Assembly: GCA_004212095.1 (NCBI GenBank)
Contig: RXIJ01000033.1
Coordinates: 1-43,014, forward strand
Source of the DNA: Methanosarcinales archaeon
GTDB lineage: Archaea > Halobacteriota > Methanosarcinia > Methanosarcinales > EX4572-44
Reading direction: 5' to 3'
Length of the DNA: 43,014 nucleotides
Under the pieces are notes generated by a model. That model saw nothing but the letters and a program-made list of their open reading frames with translations, was not told where the DNA came from and did not search any database. The translations under genes were made by a program, and so were the position numbers. Numbering within the stretch: the first letter of the stretch is position 1; each line of letters opens with the position of its first letter. Shown piece by piece: positions 1 through 7,720 of this stretch.

Positions 1-255
1 CGGCATGAAGTATGTAGAGCAGTGCATGCAGAACAGAATGCAATCATCCAGAGTGCACTGCATGGCATCAGCATAAAGGATGCCACCATTTATTGCACTC
101 ACCAGCCCTGCAGACTCTGTGCCAAGATGCTAATCAACGCACACATCAAGCGGGTGGTGTTCGGGGAATCGTATCCGGACCGGGAAGCAATTAATTTTTT
201 CAATATGGCAACAGTTGAAGTAGTGCAGTTAGAGAGCAAGATAGAAGAAAAGTGA
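1..255 (+). CDS. dCMP deaminase family protein, 5'-truncated by window edge
   Basis: Zinc-dependent deaminase of the dCMP/ComEB type, which would convert dCMP to dUMP for thymidylate synthesis in the cytosol. The reading frame is open from base 1, so only the last 84 residues are visible. They contain the zinc ligand and general-base motif HAE (in CRAVHAEQNAII) and the second zinc motif PCRLC in CTHQPCRLCAKML, followed by the usual KRVVF strand. The stop codon TGA overlaps the ATG of the next gene by one base (TGATG), suggesting translational coupling with the tRNA methylthiotransferase. What is seen: both catalytic motifs. What is inferred: substrate dCMP rather than another nucleoside, since the N-terminal part is missing. 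Confidence 0.88.
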   Translation, partial: RHEVCRAVHAEQNAIIQSALHGISIKDATIYCTHQPCRLCAKMLINAHIKRVVFGESYPDREAINFFNMATVEVVQLESKIEEK

Positions 256-1673
256 TGAAAATTTATATTAAAACGTATGGCTGTACTGCCAACCATGCGG
301 ATTCTAGATATATTGCCGAGGCAATTACCAGTATCGGTCACACACTCTGTGATGAAGCAGATGCAGATATGATTATTGTTAACACCTGCACGGTTACAGA
401 ATGTACCGAGCAGAGAGTGCTCTCATACATCCGGAGTCACCACCATGACCACCACAGTGACAACCATGGAAAAGATATGATCGTTGCAGGATGCCTTCCC
501 GCGGCACAGCCAGAGTATATGCGCCAGCTTGGAATTGACAAATTCATTACACCAAGAACACTTAACGATATTACAAGGCTTATTCCTGAAAACACTACAA
601 AGCCAACTACTAAAAACACTGCATCAAGTTTGATACCCCCAAATCCCCCTCCAACCAGCACAGCCATTGCCGTTCCAATGGAAACAATGGGGTCTGGGCC
701 TAAAATAGCTCAAAATCCCCCTCCAACCAGCACAGCCATTGCCGTTCCAATGGAAACAATGGGGTCCGGGCCTAAAATAGCCCGCAACAATCTTCCAACC
801 AGCACAGCCATTGCCGCTGTAAATATTGCTACGGGATGTATTGGAGACTGCTCCTATTGCATCGTCAAAAAAGCAAGAGGAGAACTTACAAGCAAATCCA
901 TACCAGAAATAAAACAGGAGGTTACCAAACTTATATCAAATGGAATATGGGAGATTCAACTTGCCGGACAGGACACAGCATGCTATGGTCTGGATACAGG
1001 ATACAGCCTGCCAGAGCTATTGGACGAGCTATCAAACATTCCAGGGGACTTTCGCATCAGAGTGGGAATGATGAACCCTGCTGCTGCAAAGAATATTACA
1101 GATGAACTGATTGAAGCCTACCAAAATGAGAAGATATACAAGTTCCTGCATCTGCCGGTACAAAGCGGCTCTGACACCGTACTTGAAGATATGAAGCGCC
1201 ATTACAAAACAGAAGACTACCGCAAGATCATAAGTGCATTTAGAAGCCACTATCCGGATGGAATCGTCTCCACTGATTTTATTGTGGGGTATCCGACTGA
1301 GAGAGGTGAGGATTTTCAGGACACGCTTGTGTTGTTAAGAGAGGTGCAGGCATTTAAAGTTAACATCACACGTTTTTCACCACGCCCCCACACAAAAGCC
1401 AGCCAGTTAAAAGAGATTTCCAGTGGAATAAAAAAGGAACGCTCAAGAGAGCTTACAAAAGAACATCATCGAATAGCCAGGCAAATTCTTCATCGCTACA
1501 TTGGCAAAACCTGTAATGTAACAGTCACCAAACGTGGAAAAAATAACACCAGCGTCACCAGGGATAATAATTATCGATACATCGTGATAAAAGAAAAACT
1601 ACCACTCACCTCACACCACAGAGTCAAAATAACAGATGCAGCAATTACATATTTAGTAGGAGAGAGGATGTGA
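255..1673 (+). CDS. MtaB/CDKAL1-type tRNA t6A37 methylthiotransferase (radical SAM)
   Basis: Predicted to add a methylthio group to N6-threonylcarbamoyladenosine at position 37 of ANN-decoding tRNAs. The N-terminal UPF0004 domain carries its three cluster cysteines (C10 in KTYGC, C45 in VNTCTV, C80 in VAGCLP). The radical-SAM motif follows as C195-x3-C199-x2-C202 (ATGCIGDCSYC), and a TRAM-like RNA-binding tail ends the 472-residue protein. ATG at 255 is preferred over the GTG at 252 because it gives the TGATG overlap with the deaminase and starts directly with the family sequence MKIYIKTYGC. Two oddities: a His-rich stretch (SHHHDHHSDNHG) before C80, and a 24-residue tandem repeat between the two domains (residues about 130-187). 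Family assignment is firm; whether the enlarged linker is tolerated is not known. Confidence 0.9.
   Translation: MKIYIKTYGCTANHADSRYIAEAITSIGHTLCDEADADMIIVNTCTVTECTEQRVLSYIRSHHHDHHSDNHGKDMIVAGCLPAAQPEYMRQLGIDKFITPRTLNDITRLIPENTTKPTTKNTASSLIPPNPPPTSTAIAVPMETMGSGPKIAQNPPPTSTAIAVPMETMGSGPKIARNNLPTSTAIAAVNIATGCIGDCSYCIVKKARGELTSKSIPEIKQEVTKLISNGIWEIQLAGQDTACYGLDTGYSLPELLDELSNIPGDFRIRVGMMNPAAAKNITDELIEAYQNEKIYKFLHLPVQSGSDTVLEDMKRHYKTEDYRKIISAFRSHYPDGIVSTDFIVGYPTERGEDFQDTLVLLREVQAFKVNITRFSPRPHTKASQLKEISSGIKKERSRELTKEHHRIARQILHRYIGKTCNVTVTKRGKNNTSVTRDNNYRYIVIKEKLPLTSHHRVKITDAAITYLVGERM
642..815 (+). repeat. in-frame 72-bp tandem repeat inside the methylthiotransferase gene
   Basis: Two consecutive 72-bp units (642-713 and 714-785) differ at only a few bases, and a partial third unit (786-815) follows. 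Each full unit encodes NPPPTSTAIA plus VPMETMGSGPKIA and one variable residue; the partial unit returns to NNLPTSTAIA and then the normal AVNIATGC entry to the radical-SAM domain. The frame is kept throughout. The near identity of the units indicates recent duplication. Each unit also holds the short inverted repeat CCATTG-CCGTTC-CAATGG. Confidence 0.9.
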
Positions 1674-1736
1674 GTTTGCAGCCTAACATTTAATAGACCA
1701 ACATTGTTATATGTGTTTTTACCTAAATGTAATATT

Positions 1737-1901
1737 ATGAACTCTATGAATTTGAAGAACATCGTCTTGCTTGTTGCAGCAGTGATTGTTGCACTCCTGT
1801 TTTTTCGCTTGCTTTTTAACTTTGTCGTATGGATTATATATGCAGTGCTGTTTTTAGTAATTGTATACGTGGCATATAATTTTTTAAAGAGGACTTTATG
1901 A
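1737..1901 (+). CDS. small two-helix membrane protein of unknown function
   Basis: Fifty-four residues made almost wholly of hydrophobic segments: a short polar start (MNSMNLKN), one membrane segment (IVLLVAAVIVALLFF), a turn, a second long segment, and a basic end (NFLKRTL). I do not recognise a family. The start at 1737 is chosen over an upstream in-frame ATG at 1704 because a TATA-like TTATAT lies near 1706-1711, about 28 bases before ATG 1737, which would give a leaderless transcript. It lies 63 bp after the methylthiotransferase and converges on the secreted protein gene at 2003. It could instead be a chance frame, but the hydrophobic pattern with a clean charged terminus favours a real gene. 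Confidence 0.5.
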   Translation: MNSMNLKNIVLLVAAVIVALLFFRLLFNFVVWIIYAVLFLVIVYVAYNFLKRTL

Positions 1902-2002
1902 ACTATTCCACTCCCTTTATGTCATCATGATTCAGTGTTTAAAGGTTTTTTCATTTTAAAAATAAAAAGAGTGCGTGGACATTCCACGCACACAACACAG
2001 AC

Positions 2003-2398
2003 TTATCGATTAAGTTCTTTACCCTGTCTGCCATTACCGCGACCATTTCTATCTTGCAATGGCTCATAATCGTCGTCCTGTCCGTTTGGAATGCCATCGC
2101 CGTCAGAGTCCCTACCGTTGGTGCCGATATTGTCACAGACACCATCATAATCTTCATCGGTAAAGTTCATGCCGCCGCATCCACATCCGCAGTTGCCAAG
2201 ATTGTCACAGACACCATCATAATCTTCATCGACAAAGTTCATGCAGGTGCCGATATTGTCACATATTCCATCGCCGTTAGTATCCATATATTTGGCGCTG
2301 CAAATGCCGCCACCATGTCCGTACTGGGCAGCAGCAATTCCTGCGAAGAGTGCTACCAGTGCAACGATCAGGATTCCAGTTATTGTTTTTGTCTTCAT
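2003..2398 (-). CDS. secreted protein with thrombospondin-type-3-like calcium-binding repeats
   Basis: A 131-residue protein with a Sec signal peptide (MKTKTITGILIVALVALFAG, cleavage probably after AAA) and then four acidic loops: DTNGDGICDN, DEDYDGVCDN twice, and DSDGDGIPNG. These look like the Dx(D/N)xDGxxD calcium loops of thrombospondin type 3 or dockerin/EF-hand-like repeats. A Cys/Gly segment (NCGCGCGGM) sits between loops, and paired cysteines in the loops suggest disulfides or metal binding. The start at 2398 is fixed by a strong GGAGGTGA ribosome-binding site 8 bases upstream; a longer reading frame to 2440 would start upstream of that site. It should act outside the cell, perhaps attached to or within the S-layer. 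Function beyond calcium binding is unknown. Confidence 0.78.
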   Translation of the reverse strand: MKTKTITGILIVALVALFAGIAAAQYGHGGGICSAKYMDTNGDGICDNIGTCMNFVDEDYDGVCDNLGNCGCGCGGMNFTDEDYDGVCDNIGTNGRDSDGDGIPNGQDDDYEPLQDRNGRGNGRQGKELNR

Positions 2399-2406
2399 TT
2401 TTGTCT

Positions 2407-2414
2407 TCACCTCC
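2407..2414 (-). promoter_or_regulatory. strong Shine-Dalgarno site deciding the start at 2398
   Basis: On the minus strand the sequence reads GGAGGTGA, complementary to the 16S rRNA 3' end, with 8 bases to ATG 2398. It excludes the upstream in-frame start at 2440, because the site would then lie inside the coding region. Confidence 0.75.
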
Positions 2415-2514
2415 TGTTCGAGTTTAGCCCATTTGGGCAATACTCAATTGGTGGGCTTAATAAATATCATTATTCCAGAATTATATCCCAATCTAACCAG
2501 AATCATACCCAAAT

Positions 2515-2823
2515 TCACTCCGAACTGAGGTATAGCAGCACCAGTAGCGCCATAAATTCTAGTGTGTCCGGTATCACGTCAAGCGGCCCGAGTACGCACA
2601 TCCGACGCCCGTATGCAGCAGTATGCATGCATGGAGTCGATGTGACTGCCTGTAAGAGCAGGATAAACACAAATATCATCAAACCCAGTGTGAACTTCGA
2701 TTTGATCTGTGCGTAACTTCGGATATAAATAGCAAGCAATAAAACCAGCAGTACTACATTTGCTGTGGTTATGATCGTCTTTATGTTCATTATGAGTACT
2801 GGATCGTACATAGATAGTTGCAT
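2515..2823 (-). CDS. three-helix membrane protein paired with a winged-helix regulator
   Basis: A 102-residue protein with three predicted membrane segments: ITTANVVLLVLLLAIYI, TLGLMIFVFILLLQAV and the C-terminal FMALLVLLYLSS. Between segments two and three lies a loop with two cysteines and several histidine/arginine residues (PCMHTAAYGRRMCV). The gene follows a winged-helix regulator by 12 bases on the same strand, so the two are very likely co-transcribed. Small membrane proteins paired with ArsR-like regulators are common in haloarchaea and Methanosarcinales, where the membrane partner is thought to sense or anchor. No specific function is assigned. Confidence 0.65.
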   Translation of the reverse strand: MQLSMYDPVLIMNIKTIITTANVVLLVLLLAIYIRSYAQIKSKFTLGLMIFVFILLLQAVTSTPCMHTAAYGRRMCVLGPLDVIPDTLEFMALLVLLYLSSE

Positions 2824-2835
2824 ATTATCACCTAT

Positions 2836-3123
2836 TTACTTTAATTTATTCCCAATTTTCTCCCAAATCTCTTCAAATAGCGCATAATTTCCCTCCATGA
2901 CTGATGATAAAAAATACATTGTGCCATAGCCGCCACCCACAGATGTGATCATGCCGTTGTCGGAAAGAACCTTTAGATGGTGTTTTATCGTCTTATAGTC
3001 CAATCCCAACACTTCTGATAACTGATTGGCATTATATGGGCGGTCATGCATCGCCTTGATTACGCGAGCACGGTTCACGCCACCTTTTGTGCCTGCAATC
3101 AGCCACCAGAGTAAGCGTTTCAT
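2836..3123 (-). CDS. ArsR-like winged helix-turn-helix transcriptional regulator
   Basis: A 95-residue DNA-binding protein. The core LSEVLGLDYKTIKHHLKVLS is a typical ArsR/winged-helix recognition helix, followed by a wing (GMITSVGGGYGTMYFLS) and a C-terminal helix that probably dimerises. The start KRLLWWLIAGTKGG is common in archaeal proteins of this type. It is the first gene of a two-gene unit with the membrane protein that follows. An inverted repeat and TATA element immediately upstream (3125-3151) suggest autoregulation. No effector site such as a metal-binding cysteine pair is visible. Confidence 0.8.
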   Translation of the reverse strand: MKRLLWWLIAGTKGGVNRARVIKAMHDRPYNANQLSEVLGLDYKTIKHHLKVLSDNGMITSVGGGYGTMYFLSSVMEGNYALFEEIWEKIGNKLK

Positions 3124-3124
3124 A

Positions 3125-3151
3125 GCATGTAATTAACAGGCATGCTTTATA
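3125..3151 (-). promoter_or_regulatory. promoter and possible operator of the winged-helix gene
   Basis: Read on the minus strand, a TTATAAA-like TATA element near 3145-3151 is followed by GCATG-N11-CATGC (3125-3145), an inverted repeat that ends one base before the start codon. A repressor bound there would cover the transcription start, so autorepression is plausible. Only the sequence pattern supports this. The remaining 140 bp to the ABC permease gene show nothing recognisable. Confidence 0.4.
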
Positions 3152-3292
3152 ATCATAATCTCTTGAGAGCCCCAAAAAAAGCAGAGGAATGGGCAAACCA
3201 ACCCTTCACAGAAGCGTACATGGCAATCACCTGCACTTGCCGCCTATACATTGTAGTAACAAGCCCGGTGATCTAAGCATGGCACATCATAT

Positions 3293-4030
3293 TTACAACC
3301 GTTTTGGTAGGCTTCTCCCGTGAAGTTTTATTGCAACCGTCATAAAGATTACAAAGAATATCATAAGGGCCGTGGCATCAACTAAAATCGAATAGTAATT
3401 GGTCCCTTGGAACGAATATCTGCACAGGTCAGTTATGTAGGTCAGGGGAGATACCAATGCCAGCATCTGTCCCCATTGCGGCAGTTCCCCGACTGGGATA
3501 AATATACCGCTTATGAATACCAGTGGAAATTTTACCATTGTAGATATCATCATCACCGTGGATGTCATGCTAGTCGGTGTGGATGAGAATATCAGCCCCA
3601 TAGCTGAGAAGCAGAATGCAGCCAGTACAATGCCAGCGGCAAGGATGAACGGATGTTCGACTGTCACACCGATTGCCATTCCAACCATTATTGGAACGAG
3701 AGATATCCCAACCCCAAAGAGCACGGATGCCAGCATATCACCCAACAGGATCGCTGTGATGGAAACCGGGGCTGCTGCAAGTCGCTCCAGGTTTCTGGTC
3801 TGTGTCTCGGTGGGTGCGATCACAGGAGTGATCGACATTGATGTGAAGAAGATCGTCATGCTCAGCAGTCCTGCGATAAGAAAATCAACAGTTAGGTCCC
3901 TTCCTATCACGAACGCCAGAAAAAGGAATACTGGAAAGAGAATACCAAATATTACTACAGGTCCCTTCATATAATAAATCCTGATATCTTTTTTGGCAAT
4001 TGCACAGGCACGTTTTAGCTGATCGATCAT
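3293..4030 (-). CDS. ABC-2 type transporter permease
   Basis: A 245-residue integral membrane subunit with six predicted helices, starting with a short amphipathic cytosolic helix (LKRACAIAKKDIRIYY). The segment SMTIFFTSMSITPVIAPTETQTRNLERLAAAPVS resembles the ABC-2 permease core, and the conserved FPLVFISGIFIPVGELP stretch before the last helices is typical of this family. Its start overlaps the stop of the ATPase gene by four bases, so the two form one exporter. Substrate is unknown; family members export drugs, antibiotics, lipids or polysaccharides. The pair is probably controlled by the ArsR-like regulator at the head of the operon. Confidence 0.85.
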   Translation of the reverse strand: MIDQLKRACAIAKKDIRIYYMKGPVVIFGILFPVFLFLAFVIGRDLTVDFLIAGLLSMTIFFTSMSITPVIAPTETQTRNLERLAAAPVSITAILLGDMLASVLFGVGISLVPIMVGMAIGVTVEHPFILAAGIVLAAFCFSAMGLIFSSTPTSMTSTVMMISTMVKFPLVFISGIFIPVGELPQWGQMLALVSPLTYITDLCRYSFQGTNYYSILVDATALMIFFVIFMTVAIKLHGRSLPKRL

Positions 4031-4953
4031 CCCTTCTCCTCTATGAGTTTGATGAAGACATCTTCAAGCGTTGGTGCCAGCGTGTTTAGCATCACGATTT
4101 CCAGATTATTTGACCGGGAATAATCCACTAGTTGATATATCGTCCTACCGGGTTCGTTTGTATACAACCGTAGTTTATCGCCACTCATCCGGACATCGAT
4201 AACTCCTGATAGGTCTAAAAGATCAGAGGCATCTACAGGCATGTCAAAACTGACCTCCACCCATTTTAACCCAGCAATTCTCATTTTGAGCTTTTCCGGG
4301 GCGTCTATGGCTGCTATCTTTCCATGATTGATGATTGCGACTCTGCTGCACAGCTGGTTTGCCTCCTCCATGTAATGAGTGGTGAGAAAAATGGTTTTCC
4401 CTTCTTTATTCAACTCCAACACCATATCCTTAATCAAACGTGCACTTATAACATCCAGACCCGATGTTGGCTCATCGAGAAAAAGTATTTCCGGGTCGTT
4501 CATGAGAGACATGGCGAAGATGAGTTTTTGCTTCATTCCTTTGGAGAATGTCTTAACCTTGTGATCTTTTCGGTCATATAGGTTAAACTTGTTCAAAAGC
4601 TCTTTAGCTCTATTTTTAGCATGATTTTTTGGTACACCGTACAGGTCTGCCATAAACTGTAAATTATTCCACGCAGAAAGTTCGTTGTATGCATTTGACA
4701 ATTCCGGAACAACTCCAATGATCTGTTTGGCTTTAATCGGTTCACTCCGCAGATTAAAACCCATGATACTAACCCTGCCAGAAGTTGGTTTGATAAGTCC
4801 GGTAAGTATCCGCACAGTTGTAGTCTTACCTGCACCGTTTGGTCCCAAAAAACCAAATATTTTTCCTTCTTCCACTTCAAAACTGATATGGTCAACTGCT
4901 GTAAGTCCATTGTAATCTTTTGTTAGTCTCTCGACATTAATCACGGTTTTCAT
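4027..4953 (-). CDS. ABC-2 transporter ATP-binding protein
   Basis: A 308-residue ATPase of the CcmA/DrrA type that energises the neighbouring permease at the cytosolic membrane face. Visible motifs are Walker A GPNGAGKTTT, the Q-loop before the helical domain, a variant signature FSKGMKQK (in place of LSGGQ), Walker B LFLDEPTSGLD and the H-loop TTHYMEEA. A C-terminal 80-residue extension (from about VEVSFDMP onward) is typical of DrrA-like exporters. ATG 4953 (MKTVINVERL) is chosen; ATG 4968 adds five residues and cannot be excluded. Either start overlaps the end of the upstream regulator gene, so the three genes form one tight operon. Confidence 0.88.
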   Translation of the reverse strand: MKTVINVERLTKDYNGLTAVDHISFEVEEGKIFGFLGPNGAGKTTTVRILTGLIKPTSGRVSIMGFNLRSEPIKAKQIIGVVPELSNAYNELSAWNNLQFMADLYGVPKNHAKNRAKELLNKFNLYDRKDHKVKTFSKGMKQKLIFAMSLMNDPEILFLDEPTSGLDVISARLIKDMVLELNKEGKTIFLTTHYMEEANQLCSRVAIINHGKIAAIDAPEKLKMRIAGLKWVEVSFDMPVDASDLLDLSGVIDVRMSGDKLRLYTNEPGRTIYQLVDYSRSNNLEIVMLNTLAPTLEDVFIKLIEEKG

Positions 4954-5266
4954 AGTCTTGAGCCCCATTTCCTAACAAATCGATGACTATTTGCGTTGTT
5001 TTTAGTTTCCAGATTTTCTCAGGCGCGCCTCCCCCCTTTTCTCTGTACTCAGAAACTTCAATGATTCCAGCGTGACTCAACTCTGATAGGTGGTAGTACA
5101 ATCCGGAAGAGGTTAGTCTTGCGTTGTGCTCGGTTAAAAATTCATATATCTCCTTTGTGCTCTTGCTGCCCACTCCAATAAAATCAATGATTGTCCATCT
5201 GGTCGGGCAGTGAAGTGCGCTTATGCATGTTTTAAATCTTAGCATACGTGGATGGCAATTACACAT
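4937..5266 (-). CDS. ArsR-like winged-helix regulator of the ABC-2 exporter operon
   Basis: A 109-residue regulator: the helix-turn-helix covers SKSTKEIYEFLTEHNARLTSSGLYYHLSELSHAG, and the wing IIEVSEYREKGGGAPEKIWKL is of the PadR/ArsR-like kind. The N terminus has three cysteines and a histidine (MCNCHPRMLRFKTCISALHC), which could bind a metal or sense redox state; this is inference. The ATG is preceded by AGGTGAT at good spacing. The gene is first in the operon and its end overlaps the ATPase gene, which points to control of the exporter. A paired direct repeat in its promoter is a candidate operator. Confidence 0.8.
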   Translation of the reverse strand: MCNCHPRMLRFKTCISALHCPTRWTIIDFIGVGSKSTKEIYEFLTEHNARLTSSGLYYHLSELSHAGIIEVSEYREKGGGAPEKIWKLKTTQIVIDLLGNGAQDYENRD

Positions 5267-5277
5267 TGTATCACCTG

Positions 5278-5318
5278 AATATTACAGTGTTTTACAACAA
5301 TATTACAGGCTTAAATAT
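5278..5318 (-). promoter_or_regulatory. promoter with two direct repeats 21 bp apart
   Basis: The decamer AATATTACAG occurs twice on the plus strand (5278-5287 and 5299-5308), with starts exactly 21 bp apart, about two helical turns. A TATA-like ATATTTAA (minus strand, about 5310-5317) lies just upstream. The repeats therefore fall between TATA box and start codon of the ArsR-like gene, a position suited to repression by a dimer pair of that regulator. Confidence 0.45.
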
Positions 5319-5460
5319 GTTTCGATGTGACAATAAACAAGCAATAACCGAATGGCTTAAGTATCGATTGCTTAGAAAATAAATAACCACTCACCTTTTA
5401 GAAACAAAGGTACCGATAACGATAAATCGTTTATTTCCACTTAATATTCATTGCCGTCCT

Positions 5461-5841
5461 ATATGGTGTAAGGTGGGGAAACAGAACTTGTATTCAAAGA
5501 ATTGAAAAGCAACTACCGGATGGATCAGATACCAGGTAAAAACCCAAATATAGCGAAATGCTTGGTTTGGATCGCTATTCTGACGTTAATGTGCCCAGCG
5601 TCGAATACTTCGGCCGGTTTGTAATGCAAATCCCGAAAATGCAAACACGTACACACATCTGCGATTGGCAAGGGTATTTAGTGAACAATCAGACCGATTA
5701 TTAAACGAGGTGCTTGAATGTATGGGGCTAAAACCGGATATGCTTACTTTATATGACATTTGTATTGGTCAAGGATGTAATCCAAATGTTAAGCGAGAAA
5801 GGTTGATGGAACGATTGTGTTACTTAACCGAACACGGATGA
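5461..5841 (+). pseudogene. remnant of an IS4-type DDE transposase (C-terminal part)
   Basis: The stretch is readable only by switching frames. One frame gives ETELVFKELKSNYRMDQIPG followed by NPNIAKCLVWIAILTL, closely resembling the C-terminal catalytic Glu region of IS4-family transposases, where ELLFKELKS contains the last acidic residue of the DDE triad. The preceding RW of the expected RWxxELxFKELKS is in another frame. After a stop, a third frame continues with LRLARVFSEQSDRLLNEVLECMG and ends at a TGA near 5841. The N-terminal half and any terminal repeats are absent, so the element is dead. It occupies most of the 640-bp space between the exporter operon and hemC. Confidence 0.75.
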
Positions 5842-5905
5842 AAATCTGTCAGATTATTATGCTGAATAACAAAGGCTAAATATTTCTAAGCCTAACACGT
5901 GCTGG

Positions 5906-6832
5906 ATGATTATCGGTACACGTGGAAGCAAGCTTGCTCTTGCACAAGCACTAATTGTTCAGAAAAAACTGCGTTCCTTCGGCACAGAGGCAACACTGAA
6001 AATTATCAAAACAAGAGGCGACAAGATCACCGATCGTCCGTTACATGCTGTTTCTGGTTTTGGCGCTTTTGTATGTGAAATTGATGAGCACATGTTTGCA
6101 GATAATATTGATATTGCTGTACATTCGATGAAAGATGTGCCAACAGAGCGGCCGGAAGAGTTAACCATAGCAGCAGTGTTAAAGCGAGACTCTCCTTATG
6201 ATGCGCTTCTAACGAGAGACAACGTCACACTTGAGGAGTTACCAGAGAGTACTGTTATTGGGACAGCAAGTCTTCGCCGCCGCTCCCAACTGCTGCGATA
6301 CCGCAAGGATATTATTGTGAAGGATATACGCGGCAATATTGACACTCGCCTTCGGAAACTGCATGATGGAGAATATGACGGTATTATTCTCGCTGAAGCC
6401 GGCCTTAATCGTATGAAATGGGATTTACCATGTAAGAGGCTCTACACAGAGCATTTTTGCCCATCTGCAAACCAGGGCAGCATCGCAGCAGTAACCAAGA
6501 AGAATAGTGAAGCAGAGTCTGTAGTAAAGGTGCTTGACCACCAGCAGACCAGAATCGAAACCGAGGCAGAACGCATAATAATCAGTGTGCTTGGTGGTGG
6601 TTGTGTGGTTCCTATTGCAGCTTTTGCAAAGAGCATGAACAGGTACATGCACGTTACAGCAGAAGTTTTATCCATCGATGGAAAACGATACACAAGAGTG
6701 GAAGAAGATATTACCTTAAAAGACTATGAAGTGCATGCACGAGATCTCGGTGAAAAACTTAAAAAATCAGGTGGTTATGAACTGATCAATGAAGCTAAAA
6801 AATATTTTTCACACGTGAGAGGAGAAACATGA
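5906..6832 (+). CDS. hemC: hydroxymethylbilane synthase (porphobilinogen deaminase)
   Basis: Joins four porphobilinogen molecules into hydroxymethylbilane, the third step of tetrapyrrole synthesis, in the cytosol. The 308-residue protein has the family start IIGTRGSKLALAQA, the substrate-binding arginine segment GTASLRRRSQLL, DIRGNIDTRLRKL, and the cofactor-anchoring cysteine in LGGGCVVPI. Length is normal. The last four bases overlap cobA (ATGA), so the two are co-translated and feed one pathway: in methanogen-type archaea siroheme-type precursors lead to F430, corrinoids and heme d1-like products. A TATA-like CTAAATATT lies about 30 bases before the ATG, so the transcript is probably leaderless or nearly so; no ribosome-binding site is visible. 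Confidence 0.95.
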   Translation: MIIGTRGSKLALAQALIVQKKLRSFGTEATLKIIKTRGDKITDRPLHAVSGFGAFVCEIDEHMFADNIDIAVHSMKDVPTERPEELTIAAVLKRDSPYDALLTRDNVTLEELPESTVIGTASLRRRSQLLRYRKDIIVKDIRGNIDTRLRKLHDGEYDGIILAEAGLNRMKWDLPCKRLYTEHFCPSANQGSIAAVTKKNSEAESVVKVLDHQQTRIETEAERIIISVLGGGCVVPIAAFAKSMNRYMHVTAEVLSIDGKRYTRVEEDITLKDYEVHARDLGEKLKKSGGYELINEAKKYFSHVRGET

Positions 6833-7581
6833 GAGATAAAAAAAATTATGGAGTTGTGTATCTTGTTGGATCAGGTCCGGGGGACCCGGAACTGCTCACA
6901 ATAAAAGCAAAGAGGCTCATCACCGAAGCAGATGTTATACTCTATGATCAGCTACCAGGGAAAGAGATACTTGCTATGATGCCTGATTCTGCTGAGAAAG
7001 TAGATGTCGGAAAAAAAGCAGGGCAGCACACGCTTCCACAGGAGAAGATCAATGAAGTGCTTGTTAAAAAAGCAAAGGAGGGCAGAATGGTTGTGCGTCT
7101 AAAAGGTGGCGACCCATACGTGTTTGGGCGTGGTGGCGAAGAGGCAGCAGAACTGCGTGAAGAGGGCATTCATGTTGAAGTTGTACCAGGCATTACTTCT
7201 GCCATTGCAGCACCAGCATGCGCTGGCATACCAGTAACGCACAGGGAGCACGCCTCGATGTTTACAATAATCACCGGACACGAAGATCCAACAAAGAATG
7301 ACACCTCCCTTGACTGGAATCTCCTTGCACAGTTCAATGGCACACTGGTTATACTCATGGGTGTAAAGATGCTTGAGCGAAACGTCAGCGAATTAATAAA
7401 ATATGGCAGAAACAAGGACACGCCAGTAGCTATTATTGAAAAAGGCACCAGAGCAGACCAGAGAGTTACTACAGGCACTCTTGCTTCCATTGTAGAGATT
7501 GCAAAACAGCAGCAGATAAAAGCACCTGCCGTAATCGTAATTGGAGATGTGGTGAGCCTGTATAAGGAATTGAAGGGGTGA
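6829..7581 (+). CDS. cobA: uroporphyrinogen-III C-methyltransferase (SUMT)
   Basis: Transfers two methyl groups from SAM to uroporphyrinogen III to give precorrin-2, the branch point to siroheme, F430 and cobamides. The 250-residue protein shows the motifs of the family in order: VYLVGSGPGDPELLT at the N terminus, VVRLKGGDPYVFGRGGEE near residue 90, and PGITSAIAAPACAGIPVTHR for the SAM pocket, then TLVILMGVKML. Length is that of the stand-alone enzyme with no CysG-type dehydrogenase part. Its start codon overlaps the hemC stop. Downstream lie a repeat hairpin and a perfect inverted repeat before the convergent neighbour. Confidence 0.95.
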   Translation: MRDKKNYGVVYLVGSGPGDPELLTIKAKRLITEADVILYDQLPGKEILAMMPDSAEKVDVGKKAGQHTLPQEKINEVLVKKAKEGRMVVRLKGGDPYVFGRGGEEAAELREEGIHVEVVPGITSAIAAPACAGIPVTHREHASMFTIITGHEDPTKNDTSLDWNLLAQFNGTLVILMGVKMLERNVSELIKYGRNKDTPVAIIEKGTRADQRVTTGTLASIVEIAKQQQIKAPAVIVIGDVVSLYKELKG

Positions 7582-7592
7582 GTCCTACTTTT

Positions 7593-7649
7593 TGCACAAC
7601 TTCGCTGTGTAGAAGCCCCAATATTTCCACACCCGATTAAAATCGGGTG
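7593..7649. terminator. two hairpins between convergent genes (one a repeat-family core)
   Basis: After cobA, a TTGCACAACTTCGCTGTGTAG hairpin core (about 7592-7612) resembles the dispersed repeat family found elsewhere in the window. It is followed by a perfect inverted repeat, CACCCGATT-AA-AATCGGGTG (7630-7649). Their place between cobA and the convergent gene ending at 7721 suits a two-way transcription stop. A CTACTTTTTGC T-run lies just before, as expected for archaeal termination. The rest of the gap holds nothing recognisable. Confidence 0.5.
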
Positions 7650-7720
7650 CATCCACCGAGAGAGGTCGCGTATTGGCATAGGTATGGACAGAAGTGGAGT
7701 GAGAATATGTAAGCGATTTC

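Noticed and set aside
2054..2716. 220-codon plus-strand frame
   Set aside because: Antisense to the secreted calcium-loop gene and the membrane protein gene; its repeats are the mirror of the acidic loops.
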